A stretch of DNA of 64,000 nt, from assembly GCF_036320965.1 (NCBI RefSeq), contig NC_092225.1, forward strand, positions 820,697-884,696, written 5' to 3'. Shown here in pieces: positions 1 through 14,735 of this stretch (within the stretch, counting starts at the first letter, position 1; every line of letters begins with the position of its first letter). A program made the position numbers and the translations under genes. Below the pieces are notes generated by a model that had not been told where the DNA came from, searched no databases, and saw only the letters and a program-made list of their open reading frames with translations. Source of the stretch: Panulirus ornatus (taxonomy: Eukaryota; Arthropoda; Malacostraca; Decapoda; Palinuridae).

Positions 1-1378
1 TGAATGTAGGTTTGCAGCAGGGGTGTGTGATGCCTCCATGCTTGTTTAATTTGTTTATGGATGGGGTTGTTAGGGAGGTGAATGCAAGAGTTTTGGAAAG
101 AAGGGTAAGTATGAAGTCTGTTGTGGATGAGAGAGCTTGGGAAGTGAGGCAGTTGTTGTTCGCTGATGATACAGCGCTGGTGGCTGATTCATGTGAGAAA
201 CTGCAGAAGCTGGTGACTGAGTTTGGTAAAGTGTGTGAAAGAAGAAAGTTAAGAGTAAATGTGAATAAGAGGAAGGTTATTAGGTACAGTAGGGTTGAGG
301 GTCAAGTCAATTGGGAGGTAAGTTTGAATGGAGAAAAACTGGAGGAAGTAAAGTGTTTTAGATATCTGGGAGTGGATCTGGCAGCGGATGGAACCATGGA
401 AGCGGAAGTGGATCATAGGGTGGGGGAGGGGGCGAAAATTCTGGGAGCCTTCAAGAATGTGTGGAAGTCGAGAACATTATCTAGGAAAGCAAAAATGGGT
501 ATGTTTGAAGGAATAGTGGTTCCAACAATGTTGTATGGTTGCGAGGCGTGGGCTATGGATAGAGTTGTGCGCAGGAGGATGGATGTGCTGGAAATGAGAT
601 GTTTGAGGACAATGTGTGGTGTGAGGTGGTTTGATCGAGTAAGTAACGTAAGGGTAAGAGAGATGTGTGGAAATAAAAAGAGCGTGGTTGAGAGAGCAGA
701 AGAGGGTGTTTTGAAATGGTTTGGGCACATGGAGAGGATGAGTGAGGAAAGATTGACCAAGAGGATATATGTGTCGGAGGTGGAGGGAACGAGGAGAAGT
801 GGGAGACCAAATTGGAGGTGGAAAGATGGAGTGAAAAAGATTTTGTGTGATCGGGGCCTGAACATGCAGGAGGGTGAAAGGAGGGCAAGGAATAGAGTAA
901 AATGGATCGATGTGGTATACCGGGGTTGACGTGCTGTCAGTGGATTGAATCTGGGCATGTGAAGCGTCTGGGGTAAACCATGGAAAGTTGTGTGGGGCCT
1001 GGATGTGGAAAGGGAGCTGTGGTTTCGGGCATTATTGCGTGACAGCTGGAGACTGAGTGTGAACGAATGGGGCTTTGTTGTCTTTCCCTAGTGCTACCTC
1101 GCACACTTGAGGGGGGAGGGGGATGGTATTCCATGTGTGACGAGGTGGCGATGAGAATGAATGGGGGCAGGCAGTGTGAATTGTGTGCATGGGTATATGT
1201 GTGTGTGTCTGTGTGTGTGTATATATGTGTACGTTGAGATGTGTAGGTGTGTATATTTTCGTGTGCGGACGTGTGTGTGTGAGCATTGTGTGTGTAGGTG
1301 GGTTGTGCCATTTCTTTCGTCTGTTTCCTTGCGCTGCCTCGCAAACGTGGGAGGCAGCGACGGAGCAAAATAAAAAAT
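1..1378 (+). mobile_element. RTE-clade LINE copy L1, cut by window start
   Basis: The 3' half of an RTE-type non-LTR retrotransposon. The window opens inside RT motif B, so the true 5' extent is unknown. Coding sequence stops at 927-929 and is followed by the long form of the 3' UTR (about 440 bp), ending with the family's terminal module (GCTGCCTCGC, then GTGGGAGGCAGCGA) and an A-rich stretch that leads into (TA)n. The long UTR combined with a younger-type stop codon makes this an intermediate between the two subfamilies seen elsewhere in the window. Confidence 0.9.
3..929 (+). pseudogene. RTE reverse transcriptase, C-terminal part (L1)
   Basis: An open frame of about 305 residues with no internal stop. 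It starts at RT motif B (QQGCVMPPCLFNLF; other copies read MSPWLFNLF), then has the catalytic FADD of motif C at 159-170, motif D ([12 protein letters not shown]), motif E (RYLGVDLAADG), and the RTE C-terminal region with the conserved [20 protein letters not shown], followed by WFGHMERM and [11 protein letters not shown]. The protein would copy LINE RNA at a nicked target. The endonuclease and RT motifs 1-A lie outside the window, so whether the whole copy is intact cannot be judged here. Confidence 0.88.
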
Positions 1379-2871
<1,493 letters not shown>

Positions 2872-2892
2872 TATATATAAGTATATATATAT

Positions 2893-4599
<1,707 letters not shown>

Positions 4600-7500
4600 T
4601 TTATTTATTATACTTTGTCGCTGTATATATATTCCCATATATATACACACACAGACATATACATATATACACATGTACATAATTCATACTGAGTGCCCTT
4701 ATTCATTCCCATCGCCACTCCGTCACACATGAAATAACAACCCCCTCCCCCAGATGTACGCGAGGTAGCGCTAGGAAACGACAACAAAGGACCACATTCG
4801 TTCACACTCAGTCTTTAGCTGTCATGTGATAATGCACCGAAACCACAGCTCCCTTTCACATCCAGGCCTCACAGAACTTTCCATGGTTTACCCCAGACGC
4901 TTCACATGCCCTGGTTCAATACATTAACAGCACGTCGACCCCGGTGTACCACATCGTTCGAATTCACTCTATTCCTTGCCGCCTTTCACCCTCCTGCATG
5001 TTCAGACCCCGATCACTCAAAATCTTTGTCATTCCATCTTACCACCTCCAATTTCGTCTCCCATTTCTCCTCGTTCCCTCCACCTCTGACACATATATCT
5101 TCTTTGTCAATCTTTCCTCACTCATTCTCTCCATGTGACCAAACCATTTCAAAACACCCTCTTCTGCTCTCACAACAACACTCTTTCTATTACCACACAT
5201 CTCTCTTACCCTATTATTACTTACTCGATCAAACCATCTCACACCACATACTGTCCTCAAACATCTCATTTCCCGCACATCCACCCTCCTCCGCACAACT
5301 CTTTCCTAGCCCACGCTTCGCAACCATACAACATTGTTGGAACCACTATTCCTTCAAACATACCCATTTTTGCTTTCAGAGATAATGTTCTCGACTTCCA
5401 CACATTCTTCAACGCTCCCAGAACTTTTGCCCCCTCCACCACCGTATGATCCACTTCCGCTTCCATGGTTCCATCCGCTGCCAAATCCACTCCCAATTAT
5501 CTAAAACACTTCACTTCCTCCAGTTTTTCTCCATTCAAACTTATCTCCCAATTGACTTGTAACTCAACCCTACTGTACCTAATAACCTTGCTCTTATTCA
5601 CATTTACTCTCAGCATTCTTCTTTCACACACTTTACCAAACTCAGTCACCAGCTTCTGCAGTTTCTCACATGAATCAGCCACCAGCGCTGTATCATCAGC
5701 GAACAACAACTGACTCACTTCCCAAGCTCTCTCATCCACAACAGACTACATACTTGCCCCTCTTTCCAAAACTCTTGCATTCACCTCCCTAACAACCCCA
5801 TCCATAAACAAATTAAATAACCAGTGAGACATCACACAACCCTGCCGCAAACCTGCATTCACTGAGAACCAATCACTTTCGTCTCTTCCTACACGTACAC
5901 ATGCCTTACATCCTCGATAAAAACTTTTCACTGCTTCTAACAACTTGCCTCCCACACCATATATTCTTAATACCTTCCACAGAGCATCTCTATCAACTCT
6001 ATCATATGCCTTCTCCAGATCCAAAAATGCTACATACAAATCCATTTGCTTTTCTAAGTATTTCTCACATACATTCTTCAAAGCAAACACCTGATCCACA
6101 CATCCTCTACCATTTCTGAAACCACACTGCTCTTCCCCAATCTGATGCTCTGTACATGCCTTCACCCTCTTAATCAATACCCTACCATATAATTTACCAG
6201 GAATACTCAACAGACTTATACCTCTGTAATTTGAGCACTCACTTTTATCCCCTTTGCTTTTGTACAATGGCTCTATGCAAGCATTCCGCCAATCCTCAGG
6301 CACCTCACCATGAATCATACATACATTAAATAACCTTACCAACCAGTCAACAATACAGTCACCCCCTTTTTTAATAAATTCTACTGCAATATCATCCAAA
6401 CCTGCTGCCTTGCCGGCTTTCATCTTCCGCAAAGCTTTTACTACCTCTTCTCTGTTTACCAGATCATTTTCCCTGACCCTCTCACTTTTCACACCACCTC
6501 GACCAAAACATCCTATATCTGCCACTCTATCATCAAACACATTCAACAAACCTTCAAAATACTCACTCCATCTCCTTCTCACATCACTCTTACTTGTCAT
6601 CACCTCCCCACTAGCCCCCTTCACTGAAGTTCCCATTTGCTCCCTTGTCTTACGCATTTTGTTTACATCCTTCCAAAACATCTTTTTATTCTCCCTAAAA
6701 TTTAATGATCCTCTCCTACCCCAACTCTCATTTGTCCTCTTTTTCACCTCTTGCACCTTTCTCTTGACCTCCTGTCTCTTTCTTTTATACATCTCCCACT
6801 CATTTGCATTATTTCCCTGCAAAAATCGTCCAAATGCCTATTTCTTCTCTTTCACTAATAATCTTACCTCTTCATCCCACCACTCACTAGCTTTTCTAAT
6901 CTGCCCACTTCCCGCGCTTCTCATGCCACAAGCATCTTTTGCGCAAGCCATCACTGCTTCCCTAAATACATCCCATTCCACCCCCATTCCCCTTACCTCC
7001 TTAGTTCTCACCTTTTTCCCATTCTGTACTCAGTCTCTCCTGGTACTTCCTCACACAAGTCTCCTTCCAAGCTCACTTACTCTCACCAGTCGCTTCACCC
7101 CAACATTCTCTCTTCTCTTCTGAAAACCTCTGCAAATGTTCACCTTCGCCTCCACAAGATAATGATCAGACATCCCTCCAGTTGCACCTCTCAGCACATT
7201 AACATCCGAAAGTCTCTCTTCTGCGCGCCTATTAATTAACACGTAATCCAATAACGCTCTCTGGCCATCTCTCCTACTTACATACGTATTTTTATGTACC
7301 TCTTCCTTTTTAAACTAGGTATTCCCAATCAACAGTCCTTTTTCAACACATAAATCTACAAGCTCTTCACCATTTCCATTTACAACACTGAACACCCCAT
7401 TTACACCAGTTATTCCCTCAACTGCCACATTTCTCACCTTTGCATTCAAATCACCCATCACTATATCCCGGTCTCGTGCATCAAAACTACTAACACACTC

Positions 7501-8047
7501 ACTCAGCTGCTCCCAAAACACTTGCCTCTTATGATCTTTCTTTTCATGCCCAGGTGCATATGCACCAATAATCACCCATCTCTCTCTATCAACCTTCAGT
7601 TTTACCCATATCAATCCAGAGTTTACTTTCTTACACTCTATCACATACTCCCACTACTCCTGTTTCAGCAGTAGTGCTACTCCTTCCCTTGCTCTTGTCC
7701 TTTCATTAACCCCTGACTTTACTCCAAAGACATTCCCAAACCACTCTTCCCCTTTACCCTTGAGCTTCGTTTCACTCGGAGCCAAAACATCCTGGTTCCT
7801 TTCCTCAAACATACTAACTATCTCTCCTTTTTTCTCATGTTGGTTACATCCGCACACATTTAGACACCCCAATCTGAGCCTTCGAGGAGGATGAGCACTT
7901 CCCGCGTGATTCCTTCTTCTGTTTCACCTTTTATAAAGTTAAAATACAAGGAGGGGAAGGTTTCCAGCTCCCCGCTCTCGTCCCCTTTAGTCCCCTTCTA
8001 AGACACGTGAGGAATGCATCGGAAGTATTCTTTCTCCCCTATCCCCA
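4600..8047 (-). mobile_element. RTE LINE copy L4, nearly full length, old subfamily
   Basis: Minus-strand copy with all parts: 5' UTR (about 7880-8047, ending in the 5' terminal word CCCCTATCCCCA read on +), endonuclease, RT, C-terminus and long 3' UTR. The 3' UTR has lost its penultimate ~190 bp: the tail word TACTTTGTCGCTGT at 4610-4624 is joined directly to the mid-UTR CA/TA-rich part. A tRNA-like sequence abuts the 5' end. Confidence 0.88.
4902..7872 (-). pseudogene. RTE EN-RT protein, old subfamily, multiply broken (L4)
   Basis: Pieces in order from the N-terminus: 7872-7654 (LGCLNVCGCNQHEKKGEI and SETKLKGKGEEW, the EN start and its catalytic Glu), 7644-7315 (IIGAYAPGHEKKDH, MGDLNAKV), 7251-7051 (LDYVLI-like and GMSDHYLVEAKV, the EN catalytic His), 6822-5746 (RT motifs 1 to B, including NYRGISLLSIP and [14 protein letters not shown]), 5739-5497 ([11 protein letters not shown]) and 5496-4902 (motif E and C-terminus). 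At least six stops or frameshifts separate the pieces. The C-terminus keeps the older extension beyond VVYRG. No ATG is present at the position where young copies start (AGGTGAAAC replaces ATGGGAAAC). Confidence 0.88.
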
Positions 8048-8115
8048 TTGGCTAATAGCCTAGCGGATAGTGTTACCGCCTGTTGCGCGGGTGTTTCCGG
8101 TTCGGGTTTTTTCCG

Positions 8116-8118
<3 letters not shown>
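8048..8118 (+). other. tRNA-like sequence (possible SINE head)
   Basis: Plus-strand sequence with an A-box-like word TAGCCTAGCGG (8056-8066) and a B-box-like word GGTTCGGGTTT (8099-8109). Between them, CCGC (8076-8079) and GCGG (8087-8090) enclose a 7-base loop CTGTTGC with T at position 33 and GTT at the anticodon position. The T arm is broken (a T-run follows the B box), so this is not a working tRNA gene. It is best read as a tRNA-derived SINE head or tRNA pseudogene, followed at once by (TA)n. Confidence 0.6.

Positions 8119-8180
<62 letters not shown>
8119..8180. repeat. (TA)n tract
   Basis: Pure TA repeat of about 60 bp between the tRNA-like head and the 3' tail of L5. Confidence 0.95.
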
Positions 8181-8182
<2 letters not shown>

Positions 8183-11100
8183 CTTTTTTTTTTTTTCTTT
8201 GTCGCTGTCTCCCGCGTTTGCGAGGTAGCGCAAGGAAACAGACGAAAGAAATGGCCCAACCCACCCCCATACACATGTATATACATACGTCCACACAAGC
8301 AAATATACATACCTACACAGCTGTCCATGGTTTACCCCAGACGCCTCACATGTCCTGATTCAATCCACTGACAGCACGTCAACCCCGGTATAACACATCG
8401 ATCCAATTCACTCTATTCCTTGCCCTCTTTTCACCCTCCTGCATGTTCAGGCCCCGATCACACAAAATCTTTTTCACTCCATCTTTCCACCTCCAATTTG
8501 GTCTCCCACTTCTCGTTCCCTCCACCTCCGACACATATATCCTCTTGGTCAATCTTTCCTCACTCATTCTCTCCATGTGCCCAAACCATTTCAAAACACC
8601 CTCTTCTGCTCTCTCAACCACGCTCTTTTTATTTCCACACATCTCTCTTACCCTTACGTTACTTACTCGATCAAACCACCTCACACCACACATTGTCCTC
8701 AAACATCTCATTTCCAGCACATCCATCCTCCTGCGCACAACTCTATCCATAGCCCACGCCTCGCAACCATACAACATTGTTGGAACCACTATTCCTTCAA
8801 ACATACCCATTTTTGCTTTCCGAGATAATGTTCTCGACTTCCACACATTCTTCAAGGCTCCCAGATTTTCGCCCCCTCCCCCACCCTATGATCCACTTCC
8901 GCTTCCATGGTTCCATCCGCTGCCAGATCCACTCCCAGATATCTAAAACACTTCACTTCCTCCAGTTTTTCTCCATTCAAACTCACCTCCCAATTGACTT
9001 GACCCTCAACCCTACTGTACCTAATAACCTTGCTCTTATTCACATTTACTCTTAACTTTCTTCCTTCACACACTTTACCAAACTCAGTCACCAGCTTCTG
9101 CAGTTTCTCACATGAATCAGCCACCAGCGCTGTATCATCAGCGAACAACAACTGACTCACTTCCCAAGCTCTCTCATCCCCAACAGACTTCATACTTGCC
9201 CCTCTTTCCAAAACTCTTGCATTCACCTCCCTAACAACCCCATCCATAAACAAATTAAACAACCATGGAGACATCACACACCTCTGCCGCAAACCTACAT
9301 TCACTGAGAACCAATCACTTTCCTCTCTTCCTACACGTACACATGCCTTACATCCTCGATAAAAACTTTTCACTGCTTCTAACAACTTGCCTCCCACACC
9401 ATATATTCTTAATACCTTCCACAGAGCATCTCTATCAACTCTATCATATGCCTTCTCCAGATCCATAAATGCTACATACAAATCCATTTGCTCTAAGTAT
9501 TTCTCACATACATTCTTCAAAGCAAACACCTGATCCACACATCCTCTACCACTTCTGAAACCACACTGCTCTTCCCCAATCTGATGCCCTGTACATGCCT
9601 TCACCCTCTCACTCAATACCCTCCCATATAATTTACCAGGAATACTCAACAAACTTATACCTCTGTAATTTGAGCACTCACTCTTATCCCCTTTGCCTTT
9701 GTACAATGGCACTATGCACGCATTCCGCCAATCCTCAGGCACCTCACCATGAGTCATACATACATTAAATAACCTTACCAACCAGTCAACAATACAGTCA
9801 CCCCCTTTTTTAATAAATTCCACTGCAATACCATCCAAACCTGCTGACTTGCCGGCTTTCATCTTCCGCAAAGCTTTTACTACCTCTTCTCTGCTTACCA
9901 AATCATTTTCCCTAACCCTCTCACTCTGCACACCACCTCGACCAAAACACCCTATATCTGCCACTCTATCATCAAACACATTCAACAAACCTTCAAAATA
10001 CTCACTCCATCTCCTTCTCACATCACCACAACTTGTTATCACCTCCCCATTTGCGCCCTTCACTGAAGCTCCCATTTGCTCCCTTGTCTTACGCACTTTA
10101 TTTACCTCCTTCCAGAACATCTTTTTATTCTCCCTAAAATTTAATGATACTCTCTCACCCCAACTCACATTTGCCCTTTTCTTCACCTCTTGCACCTTTC
10201 TCTTGACCTCCTGTCTCTTTCTTTTATACATCTCCCACTCAATTGCATTTTTTCCCTGCAAAAATCGTCCAAATGCCTCTCTCTTCTCTTTCACTAATAC
10301 TCTTACTTCTTCATCCCACCACTCACTACCCTTTCTAATCAACCCACCTCCCACTCTTCTCATGCCACAAGCATCTTTTGCGCAATCCATCACTGATTCC
10401 CTAAATACATCCCATTCCTCCCCCACTCCCCTTACTTCCATTGTTCTCACCTTTTTCCATTCTGTACTCAGTCTCTCCTGGTACTTCCTCACACAAGTCT
10501 CCTTCCCAAGCTCACTTACTCTCACCACCCTCTTCACCCCAACATTCACTCTTCTTTTCTGAAAACCCATACAAATCTTCACCTTAGCCTCCACAAGATA
10601 ATGATCAGACATCCCTCCAGTTGCACCTCTCAGCACATTAACATCCAAAAGTCTCTCTTTCGCGCGCCTGTCAATTAACACGTAATCCAATAACGCTCTC
10701 TGGCCATCTCTCCTACTTCCTTAAGTATACTTATGTATATCTCGCTTTTTAAACCAGGTATTCCCAATCATCAGTCCTTTTTCAGCACATAAATCTACAA
10801 GCTCTTCACCATTTCCATTTACAACACTGAACACCCCATGTATACCAATTATTTCCTCAACTGCCACATTACTCACCTTTGCATTCAAATCACCCATCAC
10901 TATAACCCGGTCTCGTGCATCAAAACCACTAACACACTCATTCAGCTGCTCCCAAAACACTTGCCTCTCATGATCTTTCTTCTCATGCCCAGTTGCATAT
11001 GCACCAATAATCACCCATCTCTCTCCAACAACTTTCAGTTTTACCCATATTAATCGAGAATTTACTTTCTTACATTCTATCACATACTCCCACAACTCCT

Positions 11101-11409
11101 GTTTCAGGAGTGCTGCTACTCCTTCCCTTGCTCTTGTCCTCTCACTAACCCCTGACTTTACTCCCAAGACATTCCCAAACCAATCTTCCCCTTTACCCTT
11201 GAGCTTCGTTTCACTCAGAGCCAAAACATCCAGGTTCCTTTCCTCAAACATACTACCTATCTCTCCTTTTTTCACATCTTGGTTACATCCACACACATTT
11301 AGGCACCCCAATCTGAGACTTCGAGGAGGATGAGCACTCCCCGCGTGACTCCTTCTTCTGTTTCCCATTTTAGAAAGTTAAAGAAATACGAGGGGAGGAT
11401 TTCTGGCCC
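8181..11409 (-). mobile_element. RTE LINE copy L5, nearly full length, young subfamily
   Basis: Minus-strand copy with a poly(A)-like tail (T-run on +), short 3' UTR, complete coding region and most of the 5' UTR. The 5' UTR stops at GGCCC (11405-11409), where it fuses to a piece of another copy's 3' UTR instead of continuing to the usual CCAGGGATA 5' end. Confidence 0.9.
8379..11368 (-). pseudogene. RTE EN-RT protein, two main breaks (L5)
   Basis: One of the better copies. 11368-10721: endonuclease start (MGNRRRSHAG..., LGCLNVCGCNQ, LSETKLKGKG, MGDLNAKV). A TAA at 10721-10723 (TAT to TAA) interrupts just before the EN stretch RDGQRALLDYVLIDRR. 10690-8852: 612 open residues covering EN GMSDHYLVEAKV, a basic linker rich in KRKRQEVKRKVQEVKKR, and RT motifs 1 to E with FADD intact. 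A one-base loss near 8855 shifts to the final frame, 8855-8379. Motif B reads GLRQRCVMSPW (Gly to Arg) and one Lys is missing in YLEKQMDL, so function would be doubtful even with the frame restored. Confidence 0.92.
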
Positions 11410-11448
11410 AACCCACCCACATACACATGTATATACAAATATGTATAA
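11405..11448 (-). mobile_element. Orphan LINE 3'-UTR fragment fused to L5
   Basis: GGCCCAACCCACCCACATAC onward matches the interior of the LINE 3' UTR in minus orientation, but the terminal ~60 bp of that UTR are missing because the fragment joins the L5 5' UTR at a shared GGCCC. It runs into (TA)n on the right. Confidence 0.75.

Positions 11449-11514
<66 letters not shown>
11449..11514. repeat. (TA)n tract
   Basis: TA repeat with an early TAC interruption, between the orphan fragment and the L6 3' tail. Confidence 0.95.
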
Positions 11515-11517
<3 letters not shown>

Positions 11518-13554
11518 CTTTTTTTCTTTTTATTATACTTTGTCGCTGTCTCCCGCGTTTGCGAGGTAGCGCAAGGAAACAGACGAAAGAAATGGCCCAA
11601 CCCCCCCCCATACACATGTATATACATACGTCCACGCACGCAAATATACATACCTACACAGCTTTCCATGGTTTTCCCCAGACGCTTCACATGCCTTGAT
11701 TCAATCCACTGACAGCACGTCAACCCAGGTATACCACATCGCTCCAATTCACTCTATTCCTTGCCCTCCTTTCACCCTCCTGCATGTTCAGGCCCCGATC
11801 ACACAAAATCTTTTTCACTCCATCTTTCCACCTCCAATTTGGTTTCCCTCTTCTCCTCGTTCCCTCCACCTCCGACACATATATCCTCTTGGTCAATCTT
11901 TCCTCACTCATTCTCTCCATGTGCCCAAACCACTTCAAAACACCCTCTTCTGCTCTCTCAACCACGCTCTTTTTATTTCCACACATCTCTCTTACCCTTA
12001 CGTTACTCACTCGATCAAACCACCTCACACCAAACATTGTCCTCAAACATCTCATTTCCAGCACATCCATCCTCCTGCGCACAACTCTATCCATAGCCCA
12101 CGCCTCGCAACCATACAACATTGTTGGAACCACTATTCCTTCAAACATACCCATTTTTGCTTTCCGAGATAATGTTCTCGACTTCCACACATTCTTCAAG
12201 GCCCCCAGAATTTTCGCCCCCTCCCCCACCCTTTCCGCTTCCATGGTTCAATCCGCTGCCAGATCCACTCCCAGATATCTAAAACACTTCACTTCCTCCA
12301 GTTTTTCTCCATTCAAACTCACCTCCCAATTGACTTGACCCTCAACCCTACTGTACCTAATAACCTTGCTCTTATTCACATTTACTCTTAACTTTCTTCT
12401 TCCACACACTTTACCAAACTCAGTCACCAGCTTCTGCAGTTTCTCACATGAATCAGCCACCAGCGCTGTATCATCAGCGAACAACAACTGACTCACTTCC
12501 CAAGCTCTCTCATCCCTAACAGACTTCATACTTGCCCCTCTTTCCAAAACTCTTGCATTTACCTCCCTAACAACCCCATCCATAAACAAATTAAACAACC
12601 ATGGAGACATCACACACCCCTGCCGCAAACCTACATTCACTGAGAACCAATCACTTTCTCTCTTCCTACACGTACACATGCCTTACATCCTCGATAAAAA
12701 CTTTTCACTGCTTCTAACAACTTGCCTCCCACACCATATATTCTTAATACCTTCCACAGAGCATCTCTATCAACTCTATCATATGCCTTCTCCAGATCCA
12801 TAAATGCTACATACAAATCCATTTGCTTTTCTAAGTATTTCTCACATACATTCTTCAAAGCAAACACCTGATCCACACATCCTCTACCACTTCTGAAACC
12901 ACACTGCTCTTCCCCAATCTGATGCTCTGTACATGCCTTCACCCTCTCAATCAATACCCTCCCATATAATTTACCAGGAATACTCAACAAACTTATACCT
13001 CTGTAATTTGAGCACTCACTCTTATCCCCTTTGCCTTTGTACAATGGCACTATGCACGCATTCCGCCAATCCTCAGGCACCTCACCATGAGTCATACATA
13101 CATTAAATAACCTTACCAACCAGTCAACAATACAGTCACCCCCTTTTTTAATAAATTCCACTGCAATACCATCCAAACCTGCTGCCTTGCCGGCTTTCAT
13201 CTTCCGCAAAGCTTTCACTACCTCTTCTCTGTTTACTAAATAATTTTCCTTAACCCTCTCACTTTGTACACCACCTCGACCAAAACACCCTATATCTGCC
13301 ACTCTATCATCAAACACATTCAACAAACCTTCAAAATACTCACTCCATCTCCTTCTCACATCACCACTACTTGTTATCACCTCCCCATTTGCGCCCTTCA
13401 CTGAAGTTCCCATTTGCTCCCTTGTCTTACGCACTTTATTTACCTCCTTCCAGAACATCTTTTTATTCTCCCTAAAATTTAATGATACTCTCTCACCCCA
13501 ACTCTCATTTGCCCTTTTTTTCACCTCTTGCACCTTTCTCTTGACCTCCTGTCT
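11515..13554 (-). mobile_element. RTE LINE copy L6, 5'-truncated
   Basis: Minus-strand copy: A-rich tail, short 3' UTR (to about 11719), coding region, then abrupt loss of similarity at 13554 in the codons for the basic linker (RQEVKRK), where a (TA)n tract begins. The endonuclease is absent. Confidence 0.9.
11720..13554 (-). pseudogene. RTE RT region with stop and frameshift (L6)
   Basis: Reads from KKRANESWGERVSLNFRENK through RT motifs 1 (AGKAAGLDGIAVEFIKKGG), 2 (NYRGISLLSIPGK), A ([14 protein letters not shown]), B ([19 protein letters not shown]), C (FADD), D and E to the C-terminus. Breaks: a one-base loss near 12658, an in-frame 9-bp deletion near 12234 (removes three residues of EVDHRVGEG), and TGA at 12248-12250 (GGA to TGA). 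It belongs to the young subfamily by [13 protein letters not shown] and the TGA directly after VVYLG. Confidence 0.9.
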
Positions 13555-13555
13555 G

Positions 13556-13627
<72 letters not shown>
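13556..13627. repeat. (TA)n tract
   Basis: Pure TA repeat of about 72 bp at the truncated 5' end of L6 and just left of the S2 target-site repeat. Confidence 0.95.
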
Positions 13628-13631
<4 letters not shown>

Positions 13632-13635
13632 GACG
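13626..13635. repeat. Left target-site duplication of S2
   Basis: ATGTTGGACG, repeated exactly at 13822-13831 on the other side of S2. Confidence 0.7.
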
Positions 13636-13671
13636 ATGAGGGAGCGGGGGGCTGGAAATCCTCCCCTCTCG

Positions 13672-13704
<33 letters not shown>

Positions 13705-13821
13705 ACAAAAGAAGGAACAGAGGGGGCCAGTTGAGGATATTCCAAAAAAGGCCCAGTCCTCTGTTCTTATCGCTACCTCGCTAACGCGGGAAATGGCGAA
13801 TAGTTTAAAAGGAAAGAAAAG
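13636..13821 (+). mobile_element. Non-autonomous LINE-derived element S2 with target-site repeats
   Basis: Plus-strand S element beginning near GGAGCGGGGGGCTGGAAATC (13640), the same 5'-short form as S1. It contains a 27-base T-run, the AACAGAGG and CCTCTGTTC inverted words, and the terminal module GCTACCTCGCTAACGCGGGA. It is flanked by the 10-bp direct repeat ATGTTGGACG at 13626-13635 and 13822-13831, a good target-site duplication. Confidence 0.82.
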
Positions 13822-13831
13822 ATGTTGGACG
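13822..13831. repeat. Right target-site duplication of S2
   Basis: ATGTTGGACG, an exact copy of 13626-13635. The low-copy host sequence resumes after it. Confidence 0.7.
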
Positions 13832-14612
13832 GTAGTATTGTTGACTCTTTCATGTTGCCATTCAGTTCGTAGGATATTTCAGGTTTTTAACGTTGCTTTC
13901 AAGCAACTTTTGATGGTCCATTCTCGTGCACAGTATGAGGCTGGTTCCCCTGCTCTTGGTCACGTCCCTCATCTGCTCAGACCAACCGCTGGTCTGAAGG
14001 AAAATGAATGATAATATATTTAAAGACTTTTCTTTTTTCAGTGAAGATAACTCTACGTAGAACGATATATATGTGTGTAAATGTTTCTGTTCCTCTAAGA
14101 CACGGTTTCAGTGCAGGAAACTCATTCAGTCTGGTGTTGTGAATGATATCAGTGAAAGGTAAGCAGGCCAATGTTTATACTCATTCAACATATCTAATTT
14201 CTCGACGCTGTATCATCAGGAGCAATGCCGTTTCATCCGTTGAACCTACGTTTCACATATGTAAGTATGATTGTACACAAGTTTCTTACGAACTACACAC
14301 AATTGTTTCTATGAAAATCCTAATAGAAGGACATATGAGCACGTTGTCTTTAACGCTTCGGTTATCGTCGTCCCGAGAAGCCACAAGACAGCATATATCC
14401 ACAGTGGTTTTTACCCGGTAGTAGTTCCGTGAAGTGAAAAGTAGGAGCAGGTGTACACTTTTCTGAGAACTGAGGCGGACTGGAGCTACACTTCCCACTA
14501 TCTCAGTCGAGACATTACAACTGGTAAAGAAAAGGATGGAAAGATGACTTGTTATCTCCAACCTCTTTCACCTGAGACTGAGATTGTAGGTTGAATGTCT
14601 AGAATTGAGACT
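13832..14612. other. Low-copy sequence, nothing recognised
   Basis: No repeat family of this window and no convincing coding region. Open frames are under 95 codons and show no domain that I recognise. Confidence 0.5.
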
Positions 14613-14735
14613 GGAGGTTGAGTGCTAACCCCGACTGTATCCACTCTATCATCACTGAAAACTGAGAGTGGAGGTTGAGTGCTAACCCCGACTGTATCCA
14701 CTCTATCATCACTGAAAACTGAGAGTGGAGGTTAT
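14613..14735. repeat. 57-bp tandem duplication (2.2 copies)
   Basis: The unit starting GGAGGTTGAGTGCTAACCCC at 14613 recurs at 14670, with a partial third start at 14727. Spacing is exactly 57 bp and the two full units are identical as far as I can read, which suggests a recent duplication. Confidence 0.9.

Noticed and set aside
8048..8118. Functional tRNA-Asn(GTT) gene
   Set aside because: The anticodon loop fits, but the T arm is not paired (T-run in place of the complementary strand) and the acceptor stem is short.
9849..10562. Ser/Thr/Phe-rich 237-codon frames antisense to the LINE (also near 6410, 23894, 31224)
   Set aside because: They lie opposite the RT/EN coding strand and recur in every copy because the LINE sequence recurs; they are shadows of the real frame.
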